Shown here piece after piece: positions 8,202 through 16,050 of a stretch of 64,000 bases of DNA. The notes under the pieces are model-generated. The model worked only from the letters and a program-made list of their open reading frames with translations. It had not been told where the DNA came from and did no database searches. Source of the stretch: DAHUXD01 sp963736455 (GTDB taxonomy: Bacteria > Acidobacteriota > Thermoanaerobaculia > UBA5066 > Gp7-AA6); contig CAVTON010000002.1 of the NCBI GenBank assembly GCA_963736455.1, positions 62,001 to 126,000 on the forward strand. The letters run 5' to 3'. The position numbers and the translations under genes are program-made. Each line of letters starts with the position of its first letter. The first letter of the stretch is position 1.

Positions 8202-9749
8202 TCAGAGCTTTTCCGAGATCGCCTTCTGCTGGGTGAACAGATAGAGGTACTCGGGACCGCCCGCCTTCGAGTCCGTCCCGGACATGTTGAAGCCGCCGAA
8301 GGGATGGACGCCCACGAGGGCGCCGGTGCACTTGCGATTCAGGTAGAGGTTCCCGACGCGGAGATCGCGCTTGCCACGCCAGAGCCGCTCGCGGTCGCGC
8401 GAATAGAGCGAGCCCGTCAGGCCGTACTCGCTGTCGTTGGCGACGGCGATTCCCTCCTCGAAGCTGCGCACCGGGAGCACCGCGAGGACCGGCCCGAAGA
8501 TCTCCTCGCAGGCGAGGCGGGCCTTCGGGCGGACGCCGTCGACGACGGTGGGCATGACGAAGTAGCCCTGTTTCGGGCCCGCCTTGCCGCCCGCGACGAT
8601 CCGTCCCTCCTTCTTTCCGATCGCGACATAGTCGAGGATCTTCTTCTGCGCGCCGGCGTTGATGACCGCGCCGACCGAGTTCTTCGGGTCGCGGACGTCG
8701 CCGACGGTGAGGGCCTTCGTCTTCGCGACGACCCGTTCGAGCAGGTCGCCGTGGACCTTCTTGTGGACGATCAGCCGCGAGCACGCCGAGCACTTCTGGC
8801 CCTGGAAGCCGAACGCCGCGGCGACGATTCCGTTGGCCGCGTCCTCGACGTCGGCCGTCTCGTCCACGAGGATGAAGTCCTTGCCGCCCATCTCGAGGAT
8901 CGCGCGCTTGATCCAGATCTGGCCGGGCACGACGCGGCCGGCCTTCTCGCTGATCTGGACGCCGACGTCGCGCGAGCCCGTGAACGCGATGAGCCGAGTC
9001 TTCGGGCTCTCGACGAGCGCGTTGCCCACGGTCCTGCCGCCGCCGGTCACGAAGTTGAGCACGCCGTCCGGAACGCCGGCTTCCTCGCAGGCCTCGACGA
9101 ACATCGTCGCGATGCCGGCCGCGTCCGAGGAGGGCTTCAGGACGACCGTGTTGCCGGCGACGAGGGCCGCCGTCGTCATGCCGCAGAGGATCGCCAGCGG
9201 AAAGTTCCAGGGCGGTATCACGACGCATACGCCCATCGGGACGTGCAGGAGCTCGTTGCGCTCGCCCGGGTACGGGACCATCGGCTGCGGCTCCGCCAGG
9301 CGCTCCATCGTCCGGGCGTAGAACTCGCAGAAGTCGATCGCCTCGGCCGTGTCGCCGTCGGCCTCGGGCCACGACTTCGACTCCTCGAGGACCATCATCG
9401 CGGAGAACTCGTGCTTGCGCCGCCGCAGGATCGCCGCGATGCGGAGAATGCAGGCCGATCGCTCGCCGGCCGGCAGGGCGCTCCAGGAAGGGAACGCCTT
9501 TCCGGCGGCGTCGAGGGCGCGCGCCGCGTCGGCGGGCGTGCCCTCGGGAAACCGGCCGATGACCTGCCGGAAGTCGCACGGGTTGACCGACTCGAAGTGT
9601 TTCGCCGCGCCGGCCGTCTTGCCGCCGATGCGGTTCTTTCCGCGGATCGGAAGGCGCTTTTCGACCTTCGCCAGCGCCGCGCGGAACGCGTTGCGGTGGG
9701 CCTCGCTCGAAAAATCCGTCAGGGCTTCGTTCCGGAATTCAGGGAGCAA
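8202..9749 (-). CDS. L-glutamate gamma-semialdehyde (P5C) dehydrogenase
   Basis: The 515-residue aldehyde dehydrogenase oxidises glutamate-5-semialdehyde to glutamate with NAD, the second step of proline degradation. It has the cofactor region VIPPWNFPLAI, the general base Glu286 in LEMGGKD and the nucleophile Cys320 in GQKCSACSR. The C-terminal stretch NRKCTGALVGVHPFGGF is characteristic of RocA/PutA-type P5C dehydrogenases. The start is taken as TTG at 9747-9749 because GGAGG lies 6 nt upstream and the length equals that of the family (about 515). No proline dehydrogenase gene is in the window. It is divergent from the methyltransferase at 9802. Confidence 0.93.
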   Translation of the reverse strand: MLPEFRNEALTDFSSEAHRNAFRAALAKVEKRLPIRGKNRIGGKTAGAAKHFESVNPCDFRQVIGRFPEGTPADAARALDAAGKAFPSWSALPAGERSACILRIAAILRRRKHEFSAMMVLEESKSWPEADGDTAEAIDFCEFYARTMERLAEPQPMVPYPGERNELLHVPMGVCVVIPPWNFPLAILCGMTTAALVAGNTVVLKPSSDAAGIATMFVEACEEAGVPDGVLNFVTGGGRTVGNALVESPKTRLIAFTGSRDVGVQISEKAGRVVPGQIWIKRAILEMGGKDFILVDETADVEDAANGIVAAAFGFQGQKCSACSRLIVHKKVHGDLLERVVAKTKALTVGDVRDPKNSVGAVINAGAQKKILDYVAIGKKEGRIVAGGKAGPKQGYFVMPTVVDGVRPKARLACEEIFGPVLAVLPVRSFEEGIAVANDSEYGLTGSLYSRDRERLWRGKRDLRVGNLYLNRKCTGALVGVHPFGGFNMSGTDSKAGGPEYLYLFTQQKAISEKL

Positions 9750-9801
9750 ATGAAACCTCCGGGGCCTCAATTTATCAGAGGCCCGTGACAGACTCGCGGC
9801 C

Positions 9802-10449
9802 GTGAACCTGAAGGGCGGCCGCCCGGAGCGCTTCGGTCGCATCGCGTCCTTCTTCTACCGCCTCTGCGCCGAACCGGCGCTCTCGCCCCTCCATGCGCGG
9901 ATCGCGGCCGAAGTCCCGATCGAGACCGGACGATTGCTCGACGTCGGCTGCGGCCCGGGCCGCCTCACGCGCTCGATCGCCGCCGCACATCCGAAGGTCG
10001 CCGTCACCGGGCTCGATCCTTCGGCCGACATGATCCGTCAGGCGCAGAAGGGACCTCGGCTTCCCAACCTCGAGTTCCGGCGGGGCCGCGCGGCTTCGCT
10101 CGAGGGAGCCGCCGCGTTCGACTTCGCCGTGTCGGTTCTCTCGTTTCACCACTGGGAGGAGCCGGCCGAGGATCTCACCGCGATCCACCGGATCCTCGGG
10201 CCGGGCGGCCGGCTCTGGATTTACGAGCAGGATCCCGAAGCGGAAAAGGACGCGATCCGCGCGGACCGCGCGTCCCTCTGCGGGCCCCTGCGCGTGCCGA
10301 TCTCCTGCCAGCGCCGGCTCGCCCGCGGACATGGATTCAGCCGCAGCGAGATCGAGGCGGCCGTGCGGCCCCTCGTCGCCCGCACCCCGTTCGCCGTGCT
10401 GTCCGTCTCCCGTTCCGGCGCGTGCCTGCGGATCGAGCTCCAAAAGTAG
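9802..10449 (+). CDS. Class I SAM-dependent methyltransferase
   Basis: The 215-residue protein has methyltransferase motif I (RLLDVGCGPGRLT) at about residues 43-55, an acidic post-I residue in TGLDPSADM and the motif IV-like FDFAVSVLSFHHW. It resembles the Methyltransf_11/25 group of small-molecule methyltransferases. The substrate is unknown. The start is GTG at 9802, close to the P5C dehydrogenase start on the other strand. It ends 1 bp before the MoeB-rhodanese gene, so the two are probably co-transcribed, but the context does not reveal a shared pathway. Confidence 0.85.
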   Translation: MNLKGGRPERFGRIASFFYRLCAEPALSPLHARIAAEVPIETGRLLDVGCGPGRLTRSIAAAHPKVAVTGLDPSADMIRQAQKGPRLPNLEFRRGRAASLEGAAAFDFAVSVLSFHHWEEPAEDLTAIHRILGPGGRLWIYEQDPEAEKDAIRADRASLCGPLRVPISCQRRLARGHGFSRSEIEAAVRPLVARTPFAVLSVSRSGACLRIELQK

Positions 10450-10450
10450 A

Positions 10451-11623
10451 ATGAGCGCGGTGCCCGAAACCCTTCCCGATCTCTCGCCCGAGGAGTTGCG
10501 GCGATACGCGCGTCACTTGATCCTGCCCGAGGTGGGCGAGACGGGGCAGCGGCGGCTCAAGCAGGCCCGGGTCCTGTGCGTGGGCGCCGGAGGGCTCGGC
10601 TCTCCGCTCACCCTCTACCTCGCGGCGGCCGGCGTCGGAACGATCGGCCTCGTGGACTTCGATGTCGTCGACGCCTCGAACCTCCACCGCCAGATCCTCT
10701 ACGAGACCTCCGACGTCGGGCGGCCGAAGCTCGCCGCGGCGGCCGAGCGGCTGTCGAGCATGAACCCCAACGTCCGCGTCGAGCGCTTCGAGGAGCGGCT
10801 GACGTCGGAGAACGCCCTGCGGATCGTCCGCGAGTTCGACGTCGTGGCCGACGGCACCGACAACTTCCCGACGCGGTATCTGGTCAACGATGCCTGCGTG
10901 CTGACGGGCCGGCCGAACGTCTATGCCTCGGTGTTCAAGTTCGAGGGCCAGGTTTCCGTCTTCGGCGCGGAAGGGGGTCCGTGCTACCGCTGCCTCTTCG
11001 AACAGCCGCCTCCGCCGGGGCTCGTGCCCTCCTGCGCGGAGGGCGGCGTGCTCGGGATCCTGCCGGGGCTGCTCGGAACGATGCAGGCCGTCGAGGCGCT
11101 GAAGCTGCTGCTCGGGGCGGGAGACTCGCTCATCGGCCGCCTCCTCCTCGTGGACGCTCTCGCGATGCGCTTCCGGGAGCTGAAGGTTCGGAAGAACCCC
11201 GATTGCGTCGTGTGCGGTTCCCATCCCTCGGTCACGCGGCTGATCGACTACGAGGCCTTCTGCGGCGAGAAGCCTCTGGTATCTTCGGACGCCATGTTCG
11301 GAAGGGCTCCGGAGGTCAGCGTCGAAGAGTTGAAGGCGATGCAGGATCGAGGCGACCGCTTCGTCCTCGTGGACGTGCGCGAGGCGCACGAGTATCCGAT
11401 CTCGGACCTGGCAGGCTCGGTCAAGATTCCGCTCGGGACTCTGCCCTCGAGCCTCGACCGGCTCTCCCGGGACGATGCGATCGTGGTGTACTGCCGGACC
11501 GGCGGCCGCAGCGGCAACGCCGTCCAGTTTCTCCAGCGCGCGGGCTACGGGAAGGCCGTCAACCTCGCCGGCGGCATCAACCGCTGGGCGGCGGTGATCG
11601 ACCCGACGCTGCGTCAGTATTGA
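10451..11623 (+). CDS. MoeB/ThiF adenylyltransferase-rhodanese fusion (MoeZ-like)
   Basis: In 390 residues there is an E1-like domain (about 10-255) and a C-terminal rhodanese domain (about 285-385). The first has the ATP-binding GAGGLGSPLTLYLAAAGVG, the metal-binding pairs CYRC and CVVC, and the family line LHRQILYETSDVGRPKL. The rhodanese loop is VVYCRTGGRSGNAV with the persulfide cysteine. Such fusions adenylate the C-terminal glycine of sulfur carriers (MoaD, ThiS, CysO) and pass on sulfur for molybdopterin, thiamine or cysteine biosynthesis. No carrier protein gene is near. The ATG at 10451 directly follows the methyltransferase stop. Confidence 0.93.
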   Translation: MSAVPETLPDLSPEELRRYARHLILPEVGETGQRRLKQARVLCVGAGGLGSPLTLYLAAAGVGTIGLVDFDVVDASNLHRQILYETSDVGRPKLAAAAERLSSMNPNVRVERFEERLTSENALRIVREFDVVADGTDNFPTRYLVNDACVLTGRPNVYASVFKFEGQVSVFGAEGGPCYRCLFEQPPPPGLVPSCAEGGVLGILPGLLGTMQAVEALKLLLGAGDSLIGRLLLVDALAMRFRELKVRKNPDCVVCGSHPSVTRLIDYEAFCGEKPLVSSDAMFGRAPEVSVEELKAMQDRGDRFVLVDVREAHEYPISDLAGSVKIPLGTLPSSLDRLSRDDAIVVYCRTGGRSGNAVQFLQRAGYGKAVNLAGGINRWAAVIDPTLRQY

Positions 11624-11638
11624 GGCGGTCGGCGAGGC

Positions 11639-11809
11639 ATGCGAAGAACCGGCCTCGTCATGCTCGCGGCGGGCCTCGCCGGATTTTTCGTCGAGCCCGG
11701 CGTCCGCAGCGCCGTGTACGCGAGGGCCTGGGAGGACGCCCGCTGGATGCTCCTCGGCCTCGCCGTCATGGGCCTCTTCTTCACGGTCTTCCCGGGGAAA
11801 CGGGGGTAG
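11639..11809 (+). CDS. 56-aa two-helix membrane protein
   Basis: The frame MRRTGLVMLAAGLAGFFVEP, then an Arg/Trp-rich linker, then WMLLGLAVMGLFFTVFPGKR suggests two short membrane helices. It starts 15 bp after the MoeB-rhodanese stop, and its 3' end overlaps the opposite-strand exported protein gene by 29 bp. No family is recognised. Codon use fits the surrounding genes, but a 56-residue frame in high-GC DNA could still be chance. Confidence 0.45.
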   Translation: MRRTGLVMLAAGLAGFFVEPGVRSAVYARAWEDARWMLLGLAVMGLFFTVFPGKRG

Positions 11810-12980
11810 CGGCCGCCGAGGGCTTCGACTCCGGTTTCGGCTTCGGCTCGTTTCGCTCGCGTTCCTCCCGCTCGCGTTCTTCGTTCTGTTCCTCTCCCCG
11901 CTCGCGCTCCCGGTTCTCGATCTCGGCATCGCGCTGGTCGGGCAGCGTCACGAGCCGGCCTTCCTTTCGCGCGCGCGCGTGGAGGGCGGCGAGCGTCTCG
12001 ACGAGGCGATCGAACGCGGCCTGCTTCTCGCCGTGCGTGGTCGGTGTCATGCCCGAGAACTGCCGGCCCTGGATATGCCTCGACTTGTTGAGAAGCTGGA
12101 TGAGGACGTCGGTGTACTGCGGGGCGTAGAGGCTCTGGGGCAGGTTCGCGGGATCGGCATCGGCAATCGACCGGACGAGGGATGCGAAGTCCTTGCTCGA
12201 GAGAACGAGGGCGCGAGCCGACGAGGGCCGGCCGGTCTTCTCGGTGACGACGTCGTAGAGCCGGCGGCCGTCGCCCCAGAGGCGCCAGCCCTCGCCGCCG
12301 ACCGTCGCGACGCGGCGCCGGACCTCGAGGTGAAGCGTCTCGGGTGGAAGCGCCCCCGACTCGACCCTGGCGAGACCGTCGGCGAGGTTCGTGATGCCGA
12401 CCTGCCCCGTGGCGGCGGCCCTGGCCGACGCCTCGACGACTTCGCGGGCGATCCCCTCGAGCTCCGGCGACTGATCGCCGGCGTCGAACTGTGATGCGCG
12501 CCGGGAGACGGGCCCGACGAGAACGATGACGCGGCCCTTGAGTCCCTTCTCGTTCTTGCCCTCCTCGCCGCCGCTCGTCAGGGGAAGCGATCCGAACCGC
12601 TTCTTGACCAGCAGCTGGATGAGACGCCGAACCTCGGTCTTCGACAACCGGATCTGAAACTCGCGTTTCCAGATTCCCGCGCCGTCACCGTAGACGCGCG
12701 CCGATGTATAGATGCCGTCGACCGGCCAGCGCACGTCCACGACGACGTCATCGAGCGAGGCCTTCCCGGCGAGGCGCTTCTGGAGGAGGGGCGTGATGAC
12801 GTCGGCCGCAGGTCGCGCGTCATGATCCTTGTCCTTGTCCTTGTCTTTGTCCTTGTCCTGGTCCTTCTGCTTTTCCTGGTCTTCGGCTTCCTGAGGCGGC
12901 CGCGTCTCCGCGATCGCCGCCGTGGCGAGGACCGCCGCGAACGCGAAGGCCAACAGCCGAATTGGCCAGATGTGGCGCAT
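11781..12980 (-). CDS. Exported protein of unknown function with charged low-complexity ends
   Basis: The 399-residue protein has a signal peptide (MRHIWPIRLLAFAFAAVLA...AIAE). An Asp/Lys run built from a GACAAG-like hexanucleotide repeat follows, then a globular core of about 280 residues, and finally an Arg/Glu-rich then Pro/Lys-rich tail. The core (from DVITPLLQKRLAG to about TLAALHARARKEG) matches no family I know. A line such as GIYTSARVYGDGAGIWK hints at a beta-rich domain. Both flanking tails look disordered, and the protein is probably periplasmic. It is convergent with the 56-aa membrane protein gene and lies between the MoeB-rhodanese and pterin dehydratase genes without an evident functional link. 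Confidence 0.75.
   Translation of the reverse strand: MRHIWPIRLLAFAFAAVLATAAIAETRPPQEAEDQEKQKDQDKDKDKDKDKDHDARPAADVITPLLQKRLAGKASLDDVVVDVRWPVDGIYTSARVYGDGAGIWKREFQIRLSKTEVRRLIQLLVKKRFGSLPLTSGGEEGKNEKGLKGRVIVLVGPVSRRASQFDAGDQSPELEGIAREVVEASARAAATGQVGITNLADGLARVESGALPPETLHLEVRRRVATVGGEGWRLWGDGRRLYDVVTEKTGRPSSARALVLSSKDFASLVRSIADADPANLPQSLYAPQYTDVLIQLLNKSRHIQGRQFSGMTPTTHGEKQAAFDRLVETLAALHARARKEGRLVTLPDQRDAEIENRERERGEEQNEEREREERERNEPKPKPESKPSAAATPVSPGRP
12825..12872 (-). repeat. Hexanucleotide (GACAAG-type) tandem repeat coding Asp-Lys
   Basis: On the coding strand the units GACAAG/GACAAA/GACCAG recur without interruption and encode alternating Asp and Lys just after the signal peptide of the exported protein. 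The 6-bp period keeps the frame when the repeat number changes. Confidence 0.8.
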
Positions 12981-13029
12981 GGGTCTCCGTCCCTTTCCGA
13001 AATGCCGGCGGCGTGGCCGCGCGGCCGAA

Positions 13030-13389
13030 TCAACCCGCGATCGTTGCGTCCGGATCCTCGACGAGAAGACGATCGACTTTCGCCGCGAGGATGAAGTCGT
13101 TCTCGTGCAAACCGCCGATCTTGTGCGTCCAGAGCGTCAGATCCACCTTGTTCCAGTGGATCGCGATGTCGGGATGGTGCCCCTCCGACTCCGCCAGGTC
13201 CGCGACCCGGTCGACGAACTTCATCGCCTCGACGAAATCACGGAACTCGAACCCCCGCACCAGCCGCTTGCCGTCCATCTCGAGACGCCAGTCGGGCGTT
13301 TCGGAGAGCATGCGGCGCGCCGCGTCCGGGCCGAGCGGATCGATGCCGCCCCGGCATGGGACACAGGACTTCGCAGCGAGGCCTTCCAT
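13030..13389 (-). CDS. phhB: Pterin-4a-carbinolamine dehydratase
   Basis: The 119-residue protein carries the family signature (E/D)xxxHHPxxxxxW/YxxVxxxxxTH as SEGHHPDIAIHWNKVDLTLWTH. The N-terminal line PDWRLEMDGKRLVRGFEFRDF matches the usual W-x-x-x-x-g-x-L-x-R-x-F-x-F-x-x-f of these proteins. It dehydrates 4a-hydroxytetrahydropterin, normally to recycle the cofactor of aromatic amino-acid hydroxylases. No hydroxylase is in the window, and in such genomes the protein may serve molybdopterin metabolism instead. The gene is monocistronic, with a TAGGAT box 15-20 nt upstream. Confidence 0.93.
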   Translation of the reverse strand: MEGLAAKSCVPCRGGIDPLGPDAARRMLSETPDWRLEMDGKRLVRGFEFRDFVEAMKFVDRVADLAESEGHHPDIAIHWNKVDLTLWTHKIGGLHENDFILAAKVDRLLVEDPDATIAG

Positions 13390-13410
13390 GTCGTCGACCA
13401 GAGTGGCGGG

Positions 13411-13416
13411 ATCCTA
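13411..13416 (-). promoter_or_regulatory. -10 box TAGGAT of the pterin dehydratase gene
   Basis: TAGGAT on the minus strand would place the transcript start about 15 nt upstream of the ATG at 13389. It belongs to the same series of short-leader boxes as those at 1743, 21291 and 27264. Confidence 0.4.
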
Positions 13417-13470
13417 CCGCGCTCGCCCACGTCCGGCGACCGGGCATTTGACCGGCGCTCCGCGATCCCG

Positions 13471-13476
13471 GATAAT
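13471..13476 (+). promoter_or_regulatory. -10 box GATAAT of the tRNA-Gln gene
   Basis: GATAAT lies 18 nt before the tRNA 5' end, giving a predicted 5' leader of about 12 nt for RNase P to remove. No clear -35 element is seen. Confidence 0.45.
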
Positions 13477-13494
13477 CCGCCTCCCTCGAACGAC

Positions 13495-13568
13495 TGGGAG
13501 GTCGTTCAATGGTAGGACAACTGGCTCTGGACCAGTGAATCGGGGTTCGAGTCCCTGCCTCCCAGCCA
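13495..13568 (+). tRNA. tRNA-Gln (anticodon CUG), CCA encoded
   Basis: A full cloverleaf can be drawn. The acceptor stem is TGGGAGG (13495-13501) paired with CCTCCCA (13558-13564). The D arm is GTTC...GGAC. The anticodon stem ACTGG/CCAGT encloses the loop CTCTGGA (anticodon CUG), and the T arm is CGGGG-TTCGAGT-CCCTG. The discriminator G is followed by a genomically encoded CCA at 13566-13568. The U1-A72 pair is typical of tRNA-Gln. It reads CAG codons, which are abundant in this high-GC genome. The intergenic structured repeat begins 2 bp after its CCA end. Confidence 0.96.
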
Positions 13569-13570
13569 AT

Positions 13571-13781
13571 GCCGTCGCCTCCGCTTCGTTCGGGGCCTGC
13601 GCCCTTTGGGCGCACCGGTGAGCGGCTCGCCCGGATGCGGGCTCGACCGCTCACCTGGCCCCTCACAGCGCTTCGGCTCCCGCGGCGTGAGCCTCCTCCC
13701 TCGCTTCGCTCGGGAGACTTCTCACGCCGCGAGCTGCTGGGAGATCGCGTCTCGTCGATCCCTCTTATCCCCCTCGCCCCG
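13571..13781 (+). repeat. Structured intergenic repeat, copy 1
   Basis: This non-coding element begins 2 bp after the tRNA. Its first 31 bp are identical to 60674-60704. Three hairpins can be drawn. A: TGCGCCC/GGGCGCA at 13598-13614. B: GGTGAGCGG/CCGCTCACC at 13617-13655, with an inner GCCCG/CGGGC stem and an internal loop CTC...TCGA. C: an 11-bp stem CGCGGCGTGAG (13681-13691) with CTCACGCCGCG (13721-13731), and an inner CTCCC/GGGAG. Compared with copy 2, the stems change on both arms together while loops and linkers such as CTGGCCCCTCAC and GACTT stay the same. It has no coding potential I can support. It may be an RNA element or a REP-like repeat. Confidence 0.8.
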
Positions 13782-13906
13782 ACCACCAACGGCAGACCCA
13801 CGGCAGTACGGAACGCCGACGAAGGTCTGCGGTAACGAACGTGGCCCCCGCTTCGTTCGACGGCGCCACCGCTTCTGAGAATCGCTCGTACCAGCCCGTA
13901 CGCGAT

Positions 13907-15394
13907 TCATCCGCGCTCCCCGGAGGCCGTCGCGATCTGCGCCTGAAGAACGGACGCCAGGGCGGCGACGGCCTCCTCTCCGCCCGAACGGGATTCGGAC
14001 GCGGCGTAGCCGTCGGGACGGACGAGGGCCAGGCCCGGCGTCCGCGTTCTCCGCAGCTCGACGACGTCGCGGTGGGAGTCGGCGAGCCGCTGCGCGCCCT
14101 CCCGGGTCGAACCGTCCGCGTCGTCGCCGACGAACAGGATGAACCGGCTCCGAATGCCCCCGCCGCCGCGGAGGGAGTCGTCCCAGTAGCGTCGTCCGGG
14201 GCCTTCCACGATCGGGCTTCCGGGATACGCGATGCCGAGCTCCGAGAGCCGTTCGACGAAGGCGTGCTGAAACGGCGCCAGCCGCGAGACCATCGGGATG
14301 ACCGTGTCCCGGATGGCCTGGACGAGCCGGTTCGGCGTTCCGAGAAACTTCGTCAGGAAATCCGTCGTCTCGATGACGGTCTTGATGACGGGGATGCGTT
14401 CGGAAGCATAGCTGTCGAGCAGCATCTCGCCGCCGAGGCCGTTCAGGAACAGGTCGAGCTTCCAGACGAGGTTCCAGACGTCGTGAAGGCCGGTGTTCAT
14501 TCCCTGGCCTCCGAAGGGGCTGTGGATGTGGGCGGCGTCGCCGGCGATGAAAACCCGTCCGGCCCGCAGCTGCGTGACGTGGCGATGATGAATCCGGAAG
14601 TAGCTGCTCCAGTGCAGAGAAAGCGCCTCGAGGCCGGCGGGCGCGCGTTCGGCGAGGACGCTTCGCACGAGCTCGAGGGAGGGGACCTCGTCCTCGCTCC
14701 GGGGAGGATCGACGACCGCCACGATCCGGCGCCGGCTCGCGCTGATCGGGAAGATGGCAACCGGGCCCTTCTCGCTCGGGCAGAGCTGCAGTTCGTCGAC
14801 GGGCAGCGCGCCGTTGGTCTCCGCGTCGGCGAGGATGAAGGAGTCCGCGTAGGCGGCGCCCTCGAACGAGAAGTTCAGCAGGTGCCGCACGGCGCTGTGG
14901 GCCCCGTCGCAGCCCACGACGACGCGGGCCGTCAGCGTTGCGCGCCGGCCCTTGCGATCCACGATCGCGCGCATCGTCTCGCCCTGCGGCTCGGCCGAGA
15001 CGAACGTCGTCTCGTACTCGACTTCGAAGCCGCCCCGGCGCAGAGCCTCGGCGAGCAGCTTCTCGGTGACGTTCTGCGGAACCATCGCGACGAACGGATA
15101 CGGGCTCTCCTCCGGCTCGAATCGCAAGTGGGCGAGCGTCCGGCCATGGGTGATGATCGCGACCTTCGTGACCCGGTTGGCCGCTTCGAGGAACGGACCG
15201 ACGAGGCCCGCCATGTCGAAAATCTCGAGCGTCCGCGGAAAGATCGCCAGGGCCTTGGAATGCTCCGACTGGCTCGCCCGCGTCTCGAGGATGCGGAAGC
15301 GCAGGCCCCGGCGCGCGCACTCGTTGGCGAGGAACAGCCCGACCGGGCCCGCGCCGACGATGAGGACATCCGTATCGACCGAAGAGCGGCTCAT
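13907..15394 (-). CDS. FAD-dependent aromatic-ring hydroxylase-type monooxygenase
   Basis: The 495-residue flavoprotein has the N-terminal dinucleotide-binding motif VLIVGAGPVGLFLANE, the middle motif VVVGCDGAHSAVRH (DG motif) and the second FAD motif AGDAAHIHSPFGGQGMN followed by TGLHDVWNLVWKL. This is the PheA/TfdB (FAD_binding_3) group, which hydroxylates phenols, polyketides or similar rings with NAD(P)H and O2. A thioredoxin-like C-terminal segment, common in the family, may be present from about residue 400. The substrate is unknown. A ribosome-binding site GGGAGG precedes the ATG. The upstream terminator hairpin at 15456-15481 separates it from the small secreted-protein gene. Confidence 0.9.
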   Translation of the reverse strand: MSRSSVDTDVLIVGAGPVGLFLANECARRGLRFRILETRASQSEHSKALAIFPRTLEIFDMAGLVGPFLEAANRVTKVAIITHGRTLAHLRFEPEESPYPFVAMVPQNVTEKLLAEALRRGGFEVEYETTFVSAEPQGETMRAIVDRKGRRATLTARVVVGCDGAHSAVRHLLNFSFEGAAYADSFILADAETNGALPVDELQLCPSEKGPVAIFPISASRRRIVAVVDPPRSEDEVPSLELVRSVLAERAPAGLEALSLHWSSYFRIHHRHVTQLRAGRVFIAGDAAHIHSPFGGQGMNTGLHDVWNLVWKLDLFLNGLGGEMLLDSYASERIPVIKTVIETTDFLTKFLGTPNRLVQAIRDTVIPMVSRLAPFQHAFVERLSELGIAYPGSPIVEGPGRRYWDDSLRGGGGIRSRFILFVGDDADGSTREGAQRLADSHRDVVELRRTRTPGLALVRPDGYAASESRSGGEEAVAALASVLQAQIATASGERG

Positions 15395-15455
15395 TTCGCC
15401 TCCCGCGAAACGTTCGCTGCAGTATGCGTGCCGCCCCGGTCCCTCCAGAAATGAA

Positions 15456-15481
15456 GCCGCCCGGCGGGAGAGCCGGGCGGC
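15456..15481 (-). terminator. Hairpin downstream of small secreted-protein gene 1
   Basis: GCCGCCCGGC and GCCGGGCGGC form a perfect 10-bp stem with a 6-nt loop, 26-51 bp beyond the stop at 15507. On the minus strand TTCATTTCT follows it, a weak T-rich tail. Confidence 0.6.
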
Positions 15482-15506
15482 GAGGGGATGGTTGGGGAAG
15501 AGGGAT

Positions 15507-15764
15507 TTAGCGGCTGAAGGGGACGGGCGGGAGGGTGTGTCCGCCGACGGTGCCGCGGGAGGTGCCGTTGCTGTTGGAGGAGGAGGAGCCGGACTTGGAG
15601 CCGCGGCTGGAGGTGCCGTTGGAGTTGCCCTTGCTGGAGGCCGGGGGAAGCGGGGTGCGGCAGGGGGCGACGACGCAGGTGACTCCCTTGGCGGCGGTGG
15701 CGATCGAGGGCGAGAAAGCGATCAGGGCGACGACCGAGAGAGCGATGGCGAGTACCTTCTTCAT
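15507..15764 (-). CDS. Small secreted Ser/Gly/Asn-rich protein, copy 1
   Basis: The 85-residue precursor has a clear signal peptide (MKKVLAIALSVVALIAFSPS...ATAA). The mature part is about 60 residues: a CVVAPC cysteine pair, a PLPPA stretch, a Ser/Gly/Asn-rich run (SSKGNSNGTSSRGSKSGSSS) and the end HTLPPVPFSR. A strong ribosome-binding site (AAAGGAGAAAGTC before ATG) suggests high expression. No known family is recognised; it could be a secreted signal, matrix or surface peptide. A sigma-54 promoter lies about 80 bp upstream, and the divergent gene encodes a sigma-54 activator. A second gene with identical coding sequence is at 18098. Confidence 0.8.
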   Translation of the reverse strand: MKKVLAIALSVVALIAFSPSIATAAKGVTCVVAPCRTPLPPASSKGNSNGTSSRGSKSGSSSSNSNGTSRGTVGGHTLPPVPFSR

Positions 15765-15843
15765 GACTTTCTCCTTTTTAAAACTTGTTGTGGTTTTCGG
15801 TTTCAATTTCGTTTTCTCTCTTGCGACTCGGGACGTAGAGAGA

Positions 15844-15857
15844 GCAACGGGCGTGCC
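15844..15857 (-). promoter_or_regulatory. Sigma-54 (-24/-12) promoter of secreted-protein gene 1
   Basis: On the minus strand the sequence reads C-GGCACG-CCCG-TTGCT, against the consensus TGGCACG-N4-TTGCW. Only the first T is replaced. The invariant GG and GC are separated by exactly 10 bp. The predicted transcript starts near 15833, giving a 5' UTR of about 70 nt before the ATG at 15764. Confidence 0.82.
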
Positions 15858-16012
15858 GGAAGCGGGAGAGCGAGGCGGCTGCGGGACAGTCGCGGCGAGG
15901 GACTGCGCGTAAGTGGTTGTCTCGAAAGCGCGGCGCGGGGTGGAGAAAAAGTTTTCGCGTGGAGCATCGCGCGCGCGAGCGATGCGCGCCGCCGCGGCCC
16001 GCCCGCCGATTT

Positions 16013-16050
16013 CCTATCCAATCGGTTCTCGCCTCTATCCGTTCGGATAG
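16013..16050. promoter_or_regulatory. Putative activator binding sites (UAS), copy 1
   Basis: A perfect palindrome CTATCCG-TT-CGGATAG (16035-16050) lies 21 bp, two helical turns, from a degenerate copy CTATCCAATCGG (16014-16025). The palindromes sit about 200 bp upstream of the predicted sigma-54 start, the usual enhancer distance. They also lie 70-107 bp upstream of the activator's own ATG, so autoregulation is possible. Confidence 0.55.
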
